A DNA stretch of 54,946 bases, from NCBI GenBank assembly GCA_949289145.1, contig CASEML010000103.1:1-54946 (forward strand), in the 5' to 3' direction. Under the pieces are notes generated by a model. It made no database searches. It saw only the letters and a list, made by a program, of their open reading frames with translations, and was not told where the DNA came from. Shown one piece after another: positions 43,424 through 51,200 of this stretch. Numbering within the stretch: position 1 is the stretch's first letter; every line of letters begins with the position of its first letter. This stretch comes from an uncultured Eubacteriales bacterium. GTDB taxonomy: Bacteria > Bacillota > Clostridia > Lachnospirales > Lachnospiraceae. Both the position numbers and the translations under genes were made by a program.

Positions 43424-44671
43424 TTATTCTCCTGCATTTTTTTCTATCATTTTCCTGTAAAGAGCAATGTATTCTTCAAACCTCTTATTTTTATCATATT
43501 CTTTGCCGCGCTTTAAGCACTCTTCCCGGTTAAGGGGATGGCGCTGCATCTGAAGCAGAGCATTATATATTCCTTGGGCACTCTTTTCTTTAATTACCAG
43601 TCCGCAGGATTCACTCAGCGCTTCTGCACTGCCTCCGGTATCAAACGTAACCACTGGTGTGCCGCAGGCTAATGACTCTATATTTGTAGTTGGAAAATTG
43701 TCTTCTAACGTAGCATTCACATACACATCGGCTGCCCTGTATGCTGCAGCCAGTTCTCTTGCCCCATTAGTGCGTCCCAGCGCAATGATGGATTCCGGAA
43801 GCATTTTCTTATCTTTTTTATTAATGCCTATTAAGGTAATTACTGCATTTTTATTATTAATTTCTTTATCTTCTCCTGCCTCTTCTAACATTCTTGCTAA
43901 ATTTACAAAATGCTCCAGACCTTTTCGTTTCTCCCACACATTGGCAACACCGAGAATCATGAATTTATCCTGAATCCCATATTTCTTTCGAAAAGCTTTT
44001 CCATCTGCACTTTCATTAAAATTCTGCAACTCAATGCCGTTTGGTATCACTTCCACCGGATATTCACAAAGCATAGACTGCTTCACCAATTTCGCAAGCC
44101 AATGAGAGGGGGTTACTATTGTTAAGTTTTTCACACCCTGAAAGGCTTTTTTCTTGCGTTGGTAAGCTTTTTCCGAATAGTCCCTTAAACTGTATGGATA
44201 TACTTGTCTGTGCTGGGGACATAGACCGCAGCCCTGTTTCCATTTGTCACACCCGGCATAATCAAAATAAGCGCAGTGTCCGGTAAAACTCCAACAATCA
44301 TGAAGCGTCCAGACCACCGGAATGCCTGCTTCTTTTAAATAAGAAAATAACTGCTCTATCTGCACATAAAATCCATGAATGTTATGCAGATGAATAATGT
44401 CCGGCTGTTCCTCCTTGATTTTCTCAATCATGTTTTGGGTAATTTTCCCCGAACCAAAGCCACCCTTACCGGTTACTATCCCCAAAAGGGCATGACGGAA
44501 AAAGTCAGATTTACTTCCGATTTTAACAGCGTTGGCCTGATCCGGTGCCTGATTTCGACCGTATAGAATGATGGCGTCCTCTCCTGCCTGTTTTAATGTA
44601 TCATAAATATCTGATGTAATCTTTCCCACACTGCCGCTGCCACAGACAGTATTTATAAGCAAAACCTTCAT
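43424..44671 (-). CDS. Family 4 glycosyltransferase
   Basis: 415 aa GT-B enzyme. The N-terminal VLLINTVCGSGSVGKITSDIY and HLHNIHGFY (about 95-103) form the acceptor-side domain. The C-terminal ESLACGTPVVTFDTGGSAEAL (about 336-356) holds the EX7E-type donor site. A Cys-rich insert around residues 138-152 (CAYFDYAGCDKWKQGCGLC) is seen in WcaL/WfbB-like members with metal-binding character. It is the first gene of the right-hand operon, with GAGGAAAC before the ATG. Confidence 0.9.
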   Translation of the reverse strand: MKVLLINTVCGSGSVGKITSDIYDTLKQAGEDAIILYGRNQAPDQANAVKIGSKSDFFRHALLGIVTGKGGFGSGKITQNMIEKIKEEQPDIIHLHNIHGFYVQIEQLFSYLKEAGIPVVWTLHDCWSFTGHCAYFDYAGCDKWKQGCGLCPQHRQVYPYSLRDYSEKAYQRKKKAFQGVKNLTIVTPSHWLAKLVKQSMLCEYPVEVIPNGIELQNFNESADGKAFRKKYGIQDKFMILGVANVWEKRKGLEHFVNLARMLEEAGEDKEINNKNAVITLIGINKKDKKMLPESIIALGRTNGARELAAAYRAADVYVNATLEDNFPTTNIESLACGTPVVTFDTGGSAEALSESCGLVIKEKSAQGIYNALLQMQRHPLNREECLKRGKEYDKNKRFEEYIALYRKMIEKNAGE

Positions 44672-44691
44672 GTTTCCTCCATGCCTTTTCC

Positions 44692-44775
44692 TTTACATCA
44701 TCCCAAAGTATGGTATAATGCAAGAGGAACTTTATTCATGACAATAGAAAGTCAGCAAAGCCTGCCTTCTATTGT
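44692..44775 (+). promoter_or_regulatory. Promoter and structured 5' leader of the fucosyltransferase-like gene
   Basis: TTTACA (44692-44697), a 16-nt spacer and TATAAT (44714-44719) on the plus strand. The leader contains a 9-bp stem, ACAATAGAA (44741-44749) with TTCTATTGT (44767-44775). The divergent GT4 gene must have its own promoter in this 137-bp gap, but I could not fix its boxes. Confidence 0.55.
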
Positions 44776-44808
44776 ATCCAAATTTATATATAGAAAGTTG
44801 GACATACT

Positions 44809-45600
44809 ATGATAATAATACAACCTTCCGGCGGTTTATGCAATAGAATGAGGGTAATTAATTCTGCCTATATCCTTGCACAAAAAAAGAATTGTAAGCT
44901 TTTAGTGCTTTGGAAAATGTGTGATGAATTGAACTGTCCCTTTGAAGAATTATTTTTACCGCCAAAAGAATTTCAAATAATTAATTTCAAAAGTAATTTT
45001 AACATAAAAAAAATTTTTTACCAATGTACCGCAAAACAGCGGTTTCAAAATGATATAATAGAGAACAATAAAACGGACGGTGTATTACATACTGATTTCT
45101 TTGACCGTCTGTCTTCTTCCTGCTATATCTCCACCTGGGAGCATTTTTATCCGGCAAATGACTATCATTTGTTTGTCCCTACCGCCAGCCTGACAAAACG
45201 AATCGATGAAATTGCCAAAGATTTTGGACCACATGCTGTAGGGGTGCATATTCGAAGGACAGACAATACTTGGGCCATTGCCAACAGTAAAAGTGATGAA
45301 TTTTCCACTGCCATTCGGGAAGAACTTAAGCAGTTTCCAGATGCAAAATTTTATATTGCAACGGATGACATCAGTGAAGAGGAACGTTTGAGAGAAGAAT
45401 TCGGCAATGCTATCATTTCTAATACTTCCAAAACTCTGGCCCGTGACAGTGTGGAGGGTATGCACGATGCATTAATCGATCTGTTCTGCTTATCAAAAAC
45501 CTGTAAGATTTTTGGAAGCTTTTACAGTTCTTTTACGGATATCGCAGCAGATATGCAGGGAATTGAAAAGATTGTGGTTGGGAAAACCCAGAAAAACTGA
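44809..45600 (+). CDS. Fucosyltransferase-fold protein (NodZ/FUT8/O-FucT-like)
   Basis: 263 aa. The N-terminal PSGGLCNRMRVINSAYILAQ (about 5-24) is the conserved opening of this superfamily, and GVHIRRTDN (about 143-151) is its GDP-fucose-binding HxRR motif. FGSFYSSFTDIA near the C-terminus is the third motif. Members use GDP-fucose. It is the lone plus-strand gene here, between two minus-strand blocks and with its own promoter and terminator. The ribosome site is weak. Its gene is AT-rich at the 5' part compared with neighbours, which may mean transfer. Confidence 0.8.
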   Translation: MIIIQPSGGLCNRMRVINSAYILAQKKNCKLLVLWKMCDELNCPFEELFLPPKEFQIINFKSNFNIKKIFYQCTAKQRFQNDIIENNKTDGVLHTDFFDRLSSSCYISTWEHFYPANDYHLFVPTASLTKRIDEIAKDFGPHAVGVHIRRTDNTWAIANSKSDEFSTAIREELKQFPDAKFYIATDDISEEERLREEFGNAIISNTSKTLARDSVEGMHDALIDLFCLSKTCKIFGSFYSSFTDIAADMQGIEKIVVGKTQKN

Positions 45601-45614
45601 TCTGCCAAAACAAC

Positions 45615-45660
45615 AATGTGGTTGGTATATAACGCTTTTGCGTTGTATTCCAACCACATT
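45615..45660. terminator. Strong bidirectional terminator
   Basis: AATGTGGTTGG (45615-45625) pairs with CCAACCACATT (45650-45660), and the stem continues inward to AACGC/GCGTT around a TTTT loop, making nearly the whole 46 nt one hairpin. It separates the convergent fucosyltransferase-like and CNNM genes. Confidence 0.85.
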
Positions 45661-45685
45661 TCCATGTCACTTAATAGGTTTCCGC

Positions 45686-46993
45686 CTAGCAAGTGGGGCT
45701 TTCTTCTTTAAGTTTAACAATTGCTTCCACAATTTTGTGATTTTCTACAGAATTTACATGAATCACCATACCATATGCCTCACAAGTAAATTGACTGCCT
45801 TCTTCCGGAATCTTATCAATCACATTGTAAATAAATCCGTTAAAGGTATCGCAGTAATCATCAGGCAGTTTTATATGCAGTTGATTCTCAACATCGCTCA
45901 TTTCAGCATCGCCTCGAATACGCCATGTATTAGGAGAAAGCAACTCGATTTTTTCCATATCTTGTTCATTTTCCTCATAGATTTCTCCTACAAGCGCTTC
46001 CACAAGGTCGTGAAGAGTTGCAATGCCTGACATTTCACCATACTCGTTTAAAAGCACCGAAAAATAATTTCTGGTATGCTTCATCTGTTTAAATAATTTG
46101 GTGGCTTTCATATTTTCAGGTATAAAATAAGCAGGTTTAATTGCCTGTTCAAAAATAGCTGTTAAAGATTTTTCTTCTAATCTAAAATAGTCTTTCGTAT
46201 CTAAGATACCTATAATATTTTCTTTCGTATCTTTGCATACCGGATAGAAACTATGACGATTTTTATAAATGATTTCTTTCCACTCCTCCACACTATCGTC
46301 CATATCTAGAACAATCACATCGGCTCTATGTGTACAAATCTGCTCTGCCGATATATCGTTGAATTCAAAAACGTTTTGAATAATTTCATTTTCCTGCTTG
46401 TCGATGATTCCCTGAGCATTTCCCTCAATTAACATCATTTGAATTTCTTCTTTCGTTATCTGATCCTCCTCATCTGTAGGATTGATTCCCAAAATACGAA
46501 GAAGTAAATTAGCTGAAAATGTTAATAAAGAAACAATTGGCGAAAATATACGTGCTATGCCATATAAAGTAGGAGCTAATCCTAATGCCAGTGCTTCAGA
46601 ATTTTTCATAGCAATACGTTTGGGAACCAGTTCTCCAAACACAATGCTGATATATGATAATATAATCGTAACGCCGAATACCGCAATAGAATTTAATGTT
46701 TTCTCTGGAATCCGAACTCCTATTGACACTAGTGCTTCAACAATTATACCTGCAAAATTATCCGCAGCAAATGCACTATTTAAAAATCCCGCTAATGTTA
46801 TTGCAACTTGGATTGTAGCAAGGAAGCGGGAAGGCTGCTCTGTTAAAGCATACAATTTCTTTGCTCTCTTATTTCCACTGTCCACAAGATGCTTCAGTTT
46901 TGTTTCTTTCATAGAAATTACGGCAATTTCTGCACTGGCAAATACCGCATTTAAAAATGTAAACACAATAATTAAAATGATAGAACCTAACAT
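45686..46993 (-). CDS. CNNM/CorC (HlyC) family membrane protein with CBS pair, probable Mg2+ transport
   Basis: 435 aa. The ATG at 46993 has GAGAGG upstream; the longer frame from 47047 starts inside a hairpin without a ribosome site. Domain order: DUF21/CNNM membrane domain (about 1-185, with the helix LGSIILIIVFTFLNAVFASAEIA), CBS pair (about 200-325), and CorC_HlyC domain (about 345-425). Relatives (MpfA, YhdP, CNNM) are linked to magnesium export and tolerance. A short acidic leader ORF and an attenuator-like hairpin lie upstream. Confidence 0.9.
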   Translation of the reverse strand: MLGSIILIIVFTFLNAVFASAEIAVISMKETKLKHLVDSGNKRAKKLYALTEQPSRFLATIQVAITLAGFLNSAFAADNFAGIIVEALVSIGVRIPEKTLNSIAVFGVTIILSYISIVFGELVPKRIAMKNSEALALGLAPTLYGIARIFSPIVSLLTFSANLLLRILGINPTDEEDQITKEEIQMMLIEGNAQGIIDKQENEIIQNVFEFNDISAEQICTHRADVIVLDMDDSVEEWKEIIYKNRHSFYPVCKDTKENIIGILDTKDYFRLEEKSLTAIFEQAIKPAYFIPENMKATKLFKQMKHTRNYFSVLLNEYGEMSGIATLHDLVEALVGEIYEENEQDMEKIELLSPNTWRIRGDAEMSDVENQLHIKLPDDYCDTFNGFIYNVIDKIPEEGSQFTCEAYGMVIHVNSVENHKIVEAIVKLKEESPTC

Positions 46994-47027
46994 ACAAAAT
47001 CCTCTCTTTATGTATCGTAAATTTTTT

Positions 47028-47073
47028 AAAATACCAAAAATAGGCATAGCCAGTAAGTCAACTTACTAACTAT
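47028..47073 (-). promoter_or_regulatory. Attenuator-like hairpin between leader ORF and CNNM gene
   Basis: On the minus strand ATAGTTAGTAAG (47073-47062) pairs with CTTACTGGCTAT (47057-47046) around TTGA: 12 bp including two G-U pairs. The next bases read GCCTATTTTTGGTATTTT, rich in U. It begins 4 nt after the leader stop codon, so ribosome behaviour on the leader could decide whether it forms. Confidence 0.5.
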
Positions 47074-47077
47074 ACCT

Positions 47078-47149
47078 CTATATATCCATAATTGCTAATG
47101 CATAAGAGTTCATTATTGTAGTATGGTTGTCGTCCGAATCATCCTCCAT
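47078..47149 (-). CDS. Asp-rich 23-aa leader peptide upstream of the CNNM gene
   Basis: Minus-strand ATG at 47149, preceded by GGAAGTGA with 7-nt spacing, opens a 23-codon frame beginning MEDDSDDNHTT and ending at TAG 47078. Five of the first seven residues are Asp or Glu. A consensus promoter ends about 35 bp upstream, and a hairpin follows the stop. In E. coli, acidic N-termini such as that of MgtL destabilise translating ribosomes when Mg2+ is low and so control a Mg2+ transporter gene. The placement before a CNNM gene makes a similar role plausible, but this is inference. Confidence 0.5.
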   Translation of the reverse strand: MEDDSDDNHTTIMNSYALAIMDI

Positions 47150-47183
47150 GCAATTTTCACTTCCTTTCTCTAATATATACAAA

Positions 47184-47212
47184 TATATATCATATTTATT
47201 ATTTGATGTCAA
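47184..47212 (-). promoter_or_regulatory. SigA promoter of the leader/CNNM transcript
   Basis: Consensus TTGACA (47212-47207), a 17-nt spacer and TATATA (47189-47184) on the minus strand. Transcription would start near 47177, about 28 nt before the leader ATG. Confidence 0.7.
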
Positions 47213-47270
47213 ATATAAGCCATGCCAAACAGAAGGTTATATGTAATAGTTCACCTGTTACGCTTATATA

Positions 47271-48278
47271 CTAATGGATTCTATGATTTTCTTTAAGCCA
47301 GGTTATGGTGTCTCTTATTGTTTCCTTTAATTCTCTATTCTTATATCCTAATTCTTGTTTTGCTTTCTCATTGGAAAAATTTGAATTGGAGTTTAAAGTA
47401 TATAGCGAATATTTCGTATATAAAGGAGGCTGTTTTAATACAGCATAATATAACTCAGATAATGGTGCAGTCAGCTTTGCCAGCCACATGGGAAGTATAA
47501 ACCTTATCATTTTCGTATTACTAACCTCGCTTACCATATCTAATAACTCTCTTATTTCAACATATCTATTTGACAGAATGTAACACTCTCCAGGTTGCCC
47601 TTTATAACAAGCATTTATGATTCCATCTGCTACATCTCTCACATCTACAAAGTCATATCCACCTTTCACACACGCCTTTAATCTTCCATTTGCAAAGTCT
47701 ATGATTAACTGTGTTAAATGACTATTTCCAAAATCATTTGGTCCTATAATTCCAGAAGGATGTACAATACAGGCATTTAACTTTTCCTCTTTTACCATGT
47801 TCAAGACATAATCTGCAATCTCTGCTTTGGTTTTAGCATATTGCCCCTCTACCTCTTTCGGATTAAATTTACTTATTTCAGTTATAGTTTCATTATTTGG
47901 TTTTTCTGTAATGGCATGAATGCTGCTGACATAAACTAATTTAGCGTTTTTTTCTAATACTTTTTCAATAACATTTTTTGTGCCATTTACATTTACATCA
48001 TACACTTTTGGGTTATATTTTGATTTAATATATACAATGGCTGCACAGTGAATTATGTATAGTTCTGCATTTTCGGAAGTTTCAAAAATTGGATTTAAAG
48101 ATTCCTTTTTTGTAACATCCCCCCTGTAAATTTTACACCCTAAACCATTAAGCGAGTTTATCTTATCTCCCGGCAGAACTAAAGCACGAACTTCATTGTC
48201 TTTATCTTCTATTAATTTTCTTACGATATTATTTCCTAAGAATCCGCTGGCCCCTGTTATAATATATATCTTTTTCAA
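47271..48278 (-). CDS. NAD-dependent epimerase/dehydratase family protein (dihydroflavonol reductase-like)
   Basis: 335 aa from TTG at 48278, which follows AGAGGTGA by 7 nt; GTG four codons earlier sits inside that site. ITGASGFLGNNIVRKL at the N-terminus binds NAD(P). YVSSIHAI and GQYAKTKAEIADYV (Tyr-x3-Lys, about 146-150) form the active site. The protein has a bacterial dihydroflavonol-4-reductase-like C-terminus. Substrate unknown. No partner gene is in the same operon, though the maltose acetyltransferase gene lies 75 bp upstream. Confidence 0.87.
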   Translation of the reverse strand: MKKIYIITGASGFLGNNIVRKLIEDKDNEVRALVLPGDKINSLNGLGCKIYRGDVTKKESLNPIFETSENAELYIIHCAAIVYIKSKYNPKVYDVNVNGTKNVIEKVLEKNAKLVYVSSIHAITEKPNNETITEISKFNPKEVEGQYAKTKAEIADYVLNMVKEEKLNACIVHPSGIIGPNDFGNSHLTQLIIDFANGRLKACVKGGYDFVDVRDVADGIINACYKGQPGECYILSNRYVEIRELLDMVSEVSNTKMIRFILPMWLAKLTAPLSELYYAVLKQPPLYTKYSLYTLNSNSNFSNEKAKQELGYKNRELKETIRDTITWLKENHRIH

Positions 48279-48353
48279 AATTATTCTCACCTCTGTAAAT
48301 TAAAATACGCTCCTCATACGGTATTTTGCTAAAATTTCCTTTGTTTATCTGTG

Positions 48354-48983
48354 TTAAAACTTCATTCGCGCTACGATATCACTCCATGCTTCCTCGTCTA
48401 TCTCCTCATCGCCAAATAATTTCTTTTTATCCCCATCGGTAATCTTCCGCATAACTTTACATGGATTTCCTGCTGCCACACACCAATCCGGAATATCTTT
48501 GGTCACCACACTGCCGGCTCCGATGACCACATTGTTTCCAATATGCACTCCAGGACAGACTACGGTGTTTCCTCCAATCCATACATTATCGCCTATGGTT
48601 ACCTCCTTTCCATATTCATAAGCAGAATTGCGGCTAACCGGATGAATTGGATGTCCTGCCGTATAAATCGCCACATTGGGCGCTAGCTGACAGTTATCGC
48701 CTATCTTAATTTTGGCAACATCCAAAAGCGTACAGTTATAATTGGCAAAGAAATTTTTGCCTACTTCAATATGTTTCCCATAATCACAGTAAAATGGAGG
48801 GTTAATAAAGGCACCGTCTGATTTTCCTAAAAGTTCCTTTACGATCTTACTTATTCCCTCAAAATCAGAGCGGTCTATAAAATTCAATTTCTGCAGGGTC
48901 TTCCTGCATACCAGTTGTTCTTCAAAAATACTGTGATCTGAAATATAAGCTAAACCTGCATCTCTTCGCTCTCTATTTGTCAT
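48354..48983 (-). CDS. Maltose/galactoside O-acetyltransferase
   Basis: 209 aa. The ATG at 48983 follows GGGAGAG; a Met five codons upstream lacks a site. An N-terminal Mac domain (about 1-55: TNRERRDAGLAYISDHSIF) is followed by left-handed beta-helix hexapeptide repeats with the catalytic His in TAGHPIHPVSRN (about 110-121) and NVVIGAGSVVTKDIPDW. It acetylates sugars using acetyl-CoA. It is 26 bp downstream of an alpha-glucosidase gene and probably cotranscribed, as in maltose-use operons. Confidence 0.92.
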   Translation of the reverse strand: MTNRERRDAGLAYISDHSIFEEQLVCRKTLQKLNFIDRSDFEGISKIVKELLGKSDGAFINPPFYCDYGKHIEVGKNFFANYNCTLLDVAKIKIGDNCQLAPNVAIYTAGHPIHPVSRNSAYEYGKEVTIGDNVWIGGNTVVCPGVHIGNNVVIGAGSVVTKDIPDWCVAAGNPCKVMRKITDGDKKKLFGDEEIDEEAWSDIVARMKF

Positions 48984-49009
48984 TGTTTTCTCTCCCATCT
49001 CTTTGCTGT

Positions 49010-50704
49010 TTATAAAGTATGATCACATTCCAGAACCACTACCTGGCAGCTTCCCAACTTTAGTATTTGCTCTGGCTTTTTTGTATCTTGCTCTGTTGTG
49101 TTCTTCTGATTTGATAAAACAATATGCTTAACAGGATATTCCAGTTTTAACGCTACTGTATCTTTTCCAAAATTAGCAGCTACCAGCATCCGCTTTTTTT
49201 CATCTGCACGGTAGTATGCCATAATGTTTTCCGTATCCTGATAAACCGGAATAAATTTACCATAGGTAAATACCTCTTTGTATTCCGGAGATTTACGCAC
49301 TGCCACTAGCTTGCGGTAATAATGCAGCACCGAATCCATATCTTTTTCTTGGCTTTCCACATTGATTTCTTTATAATTGGAATTCACTTTGAGCCAAGGA
49401 GTTCCTGTGGTAAAGCCTGCATTTTCCTTATCACTCCACTGTACCGGAGTTCTGGCATTGTCACGGCTCATTCTGCCACAAACCTCTAATGCCTCCTCAT
49501 TGGAAAGTCCCGCTTCTCTTGCAATACGATACTGATCCTTGGTGCTGATATCATCGTATTCCTCGATACTATTCCATACTGCATTCTGCATACCAATTTC
49601 CTGTCCCTGATAGATAAATGGAATTCCTCGAAGCAGAATATTTACTGTACCCAACATTTTAGTTCCTGCCGGAGTTTTGGCATATTCCGGCAAAAATCGG
49701 GACACACCTCGTGGTTCATCATGGTTTTCAATAATATTGGCTTTAAATCCATACTTTTGTGCTTCAAGCTGCGCATTTATCACTGTTTCCCGCCACTTTT
49801 TAAATTCCATTTGCGGTGCGTCATACCAGCCATGTTCTCCGTCACTAAGACAATGGGCACTGAAATCAAAAATAGTAGAAAAGTGTCCTTCTTCACCGAT
49901 AAACTGATCCAGTTCTCCCTCCTTCATGTTAAATACTTCTGCAACAGTAAATGCATCATATTTTTGGAACGTATGTTTCTTTAAATCTTCCAAAAATTCA
50001 CCTACGCCATCCACGCTTTCTACCATTTTCCAACAGCCCGCCAGTCCGTCTTTTCCATCGGGTTCAAAATCAGGAAAATCTAGATTCTTCTTAATATTGA
50101 TAATAGCATCAATACGAAAACCGGCTAATCCTTTTTCCAGCCACCAATTTACCATCTTATAAAGTTCCTGCCTTAATTTTGGATTTTCCCAGTTTAAGTC
50201 CGGCTGTTCCTTTGCAAACATATGAAGATAATATTTGTCAGTTCCTGGTACCACTTCCCAACAGCTGCCGCCAAAATAAGAACGATAATTGCTGGGAGGA
50301 TTTCCGTTTTTTCCCTGCCGAAAATAAAAATAATCTGCATATTCTCCCTCTGGATCTGCCAATGCTTTCTGAAACCACTCATGCTGATTGGAACAGTGAT
50401 TGATTACCAAGTCCATAATAACATACATGTCCCTTTTCTTTGCCTCTGCCAGTAATTGGTCAAATTCTTCCATGGTTCCAAATTCTTCTGCAATCCCATA
50501 ATAATCTGCGATGTCATAACCTTGGTCTACAAAAGGAGATTTGTAGATTGGAGACAGCCAGATAATATCAATTCCCAATTCTTTTAGATAATCCAGCTTT
50601 GAAATAATTCCCGGCAAATCCCCGATACCATCCCCATTGGTATCAAGAAAACTTTTGGGATAAATCTGATATGCTACTTTGTCATTCCACCATTTTCTCT
50701 TCAT
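49010..50704 (-). CDS. malL: GH13 alpha-glucosidase (oligo-1,6-glucosidase/MalL family)
   Basis: 564 aa, the usual MalL length. YQIYPKSFLDTNGDGIGDLPG at the start and DLVINHCSNQHEW (98-110) are regions of the GH13_31/MalL group. The nucleophile is Asp199 in GFRIDA, the acid/base Glu256 in VAEVF and the third Asp329 in IENHDE. Residue 200 is Ala rather than Val, which in studied relatives shifts preference from alpha-1,6 toward alpha-1,4 bonds. No signal peptide: it acts on imported oligosaccharides. No sugar regulator or transporter is next to it. Confidence 0.93.
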   Translation of the reverse strand: MKRKWWNDKVAYQIYPKSFLDTNGDGIGDLPGIISKLDYLKELGIDIIWLSPIYKSPFVDQGYDIADYYGIAEEFGTMEEFDQLLAEAKKRDMYVIMDLVINHCSNQHEWFQKALADPEGEYADYFYFRQGKNGNPPSNYRSYFGGSCWEVVPGTDKYYLHMFAKEQPDLNWENPKLRQELYKMVNWWLEKGLAGFRIDAIINIKKNLDFPDFEPDGKDGLAGCWKMVESVDGVGEFLEDLKKHTFQKYDAFTVAEVFNMKEGELDQFIGEEGHFSTIFDFSAHCLSDGEHGWYDAPQMEFKKWRETVINAQLEAQKYGFKANIIENHDEPRGVSRFLPEYAKTPAGTKMLGTVNILLRGIPFIYQGQEIGMQNAVWNSIEEYDDISTKDQYRIAREAGLSNEEALEVCGRMSRDNARTPVQWSDKENAGFTTGTPWLKVNSNYKEINVESQEKDMDSVLHYYRKLVAVRKSPEYKEVFTYGKFIPVYQDTENIMAYYRADEKKRMLVAANFGKDTVALKLEYPVKHIVLSNQKNTTEQDTKKPEQILKLGSCQVVVLECDHTL

Positions 50705-50909
50705 GATTCAAACCTCTTCTCTCGTTTCATTTTTATTTTATAATTATCCGTCAAGATATCTCTTTAGATGTATTATACTGCTATTATAGAATGCAATATT
50801 CATTTTTTCTTGCAATATATTTTCATATAATAACACAATACTGCTCTTTTACAATTTTATGAAACATAAGGTTTTGATGTAACAGTTCAGCCTTGACGGT
50901 TATCAGGAC
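50705..50909. other. Upstream region of the alpha-glucosidase gene
   Basis: AT-rich region. On the minus strand TATAAT-like boxes occur near 50.78 kb, but no -35 box is spaced well enough to call a promoter. No CRE-like catabolite site or LacI-type palindrome was recognised. The piece CAGCCTTGACGG at 50889-50900 partly mirrors the far flank of the hairpin at 50910-50988. Confidence 0.4.
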
Positions 50910-50988
50910 GCCCCTAGCCGATACCATTCTTCTCAGAAAGGCTGTTAAATCTTCTGCCATTCTGAGAAGAATGGTATCGGCTAGGGGC
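50910..50988. repeat. 79-nt long hairpin element, copy 2
   Basis: GCCCCTAGCCGATACC (50910-50925), continuing through ATTCTTCTCAGAAAGGC to 50942, pairs with 50956-50988 over 33 bp with one mismatch around a 13-nt loop. Compared with copy 1 at 26480-26559, three stem positions changed on both arms (A-T to G-C twice, G-C to T-A once), keeping the pairing. The flank TTCTTAGAAAACGGC is partly shared too. Confidence 0.85.
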
Positions 50989-51032
50989 TGTTCTTAGAAA
51001 ACGGCAAGTCTGAATGCGACAATTTCATTTTG

Positions 51033-51161
51033 TTAGACCACTGTGCCTCGCAAATTCCAAAAGGTAAATTGCTCAAACCTATCGGCTTTGAAGAACAGCT
51101 CATAAGTATTGCAGCCGTTGATAAACATCCCGCAGGATTTTTCCCAGCTATTTCGATTCAT
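51033..51161 (-). CDS. Possible 42-aa ORF overlapping a dispersed repeat
   Basis: Minus-strand ATG at 51161 with GGAGG 9 nt upstream opens 42 codons beginning MNRNSWEKSCGMF and ending TAA at 51033. Its middle (NTYELFFKADRF) is encoded by the TATGAGCTGTTCTT repeat. The same frame in the copy at 17.95 kb reads STYELFLNTDK. It may be the start of a lost gene duplicated by the repeat, or chance. No family recognised. Confidence 0.3.
   Translation of the reverse strand: MNRNSWEKSCGMFINGCNTYELFFKADRFEQFTFWNLRGTVV
51093..51104 (-). repeat. TATGAGCTGTTC repeat copy at 51.1 kb
   Basis: GAACAGCTCATA here is the reverse complement of TATGAGCTGTTC. On the minus strand the site reads ACTTATGAGCTGTTCTT, the same 17 bases as at 17.95 kb, followed by CAAAGCCGATAGGTTT, which partly matches that copy. 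Confidence 0.55.
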
Positions 51162-51200
51162 CAATATTTTCCTCCTTCTTTCAAAACCACATAACTTTTT

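Noticed and set aside
46482-47069. 195-codon plus-strand ORF
   Set aside because: Antisense to the CNNM gene and its leader region; a mirror of hydrophobic codons.
47028-47273. M-box magnesium riboswitch upstream of the CNNM gene
   Set aside because: The leader is too short and lacks the multi-stem M-box architecture; only one hairpin and a short ORF are present.
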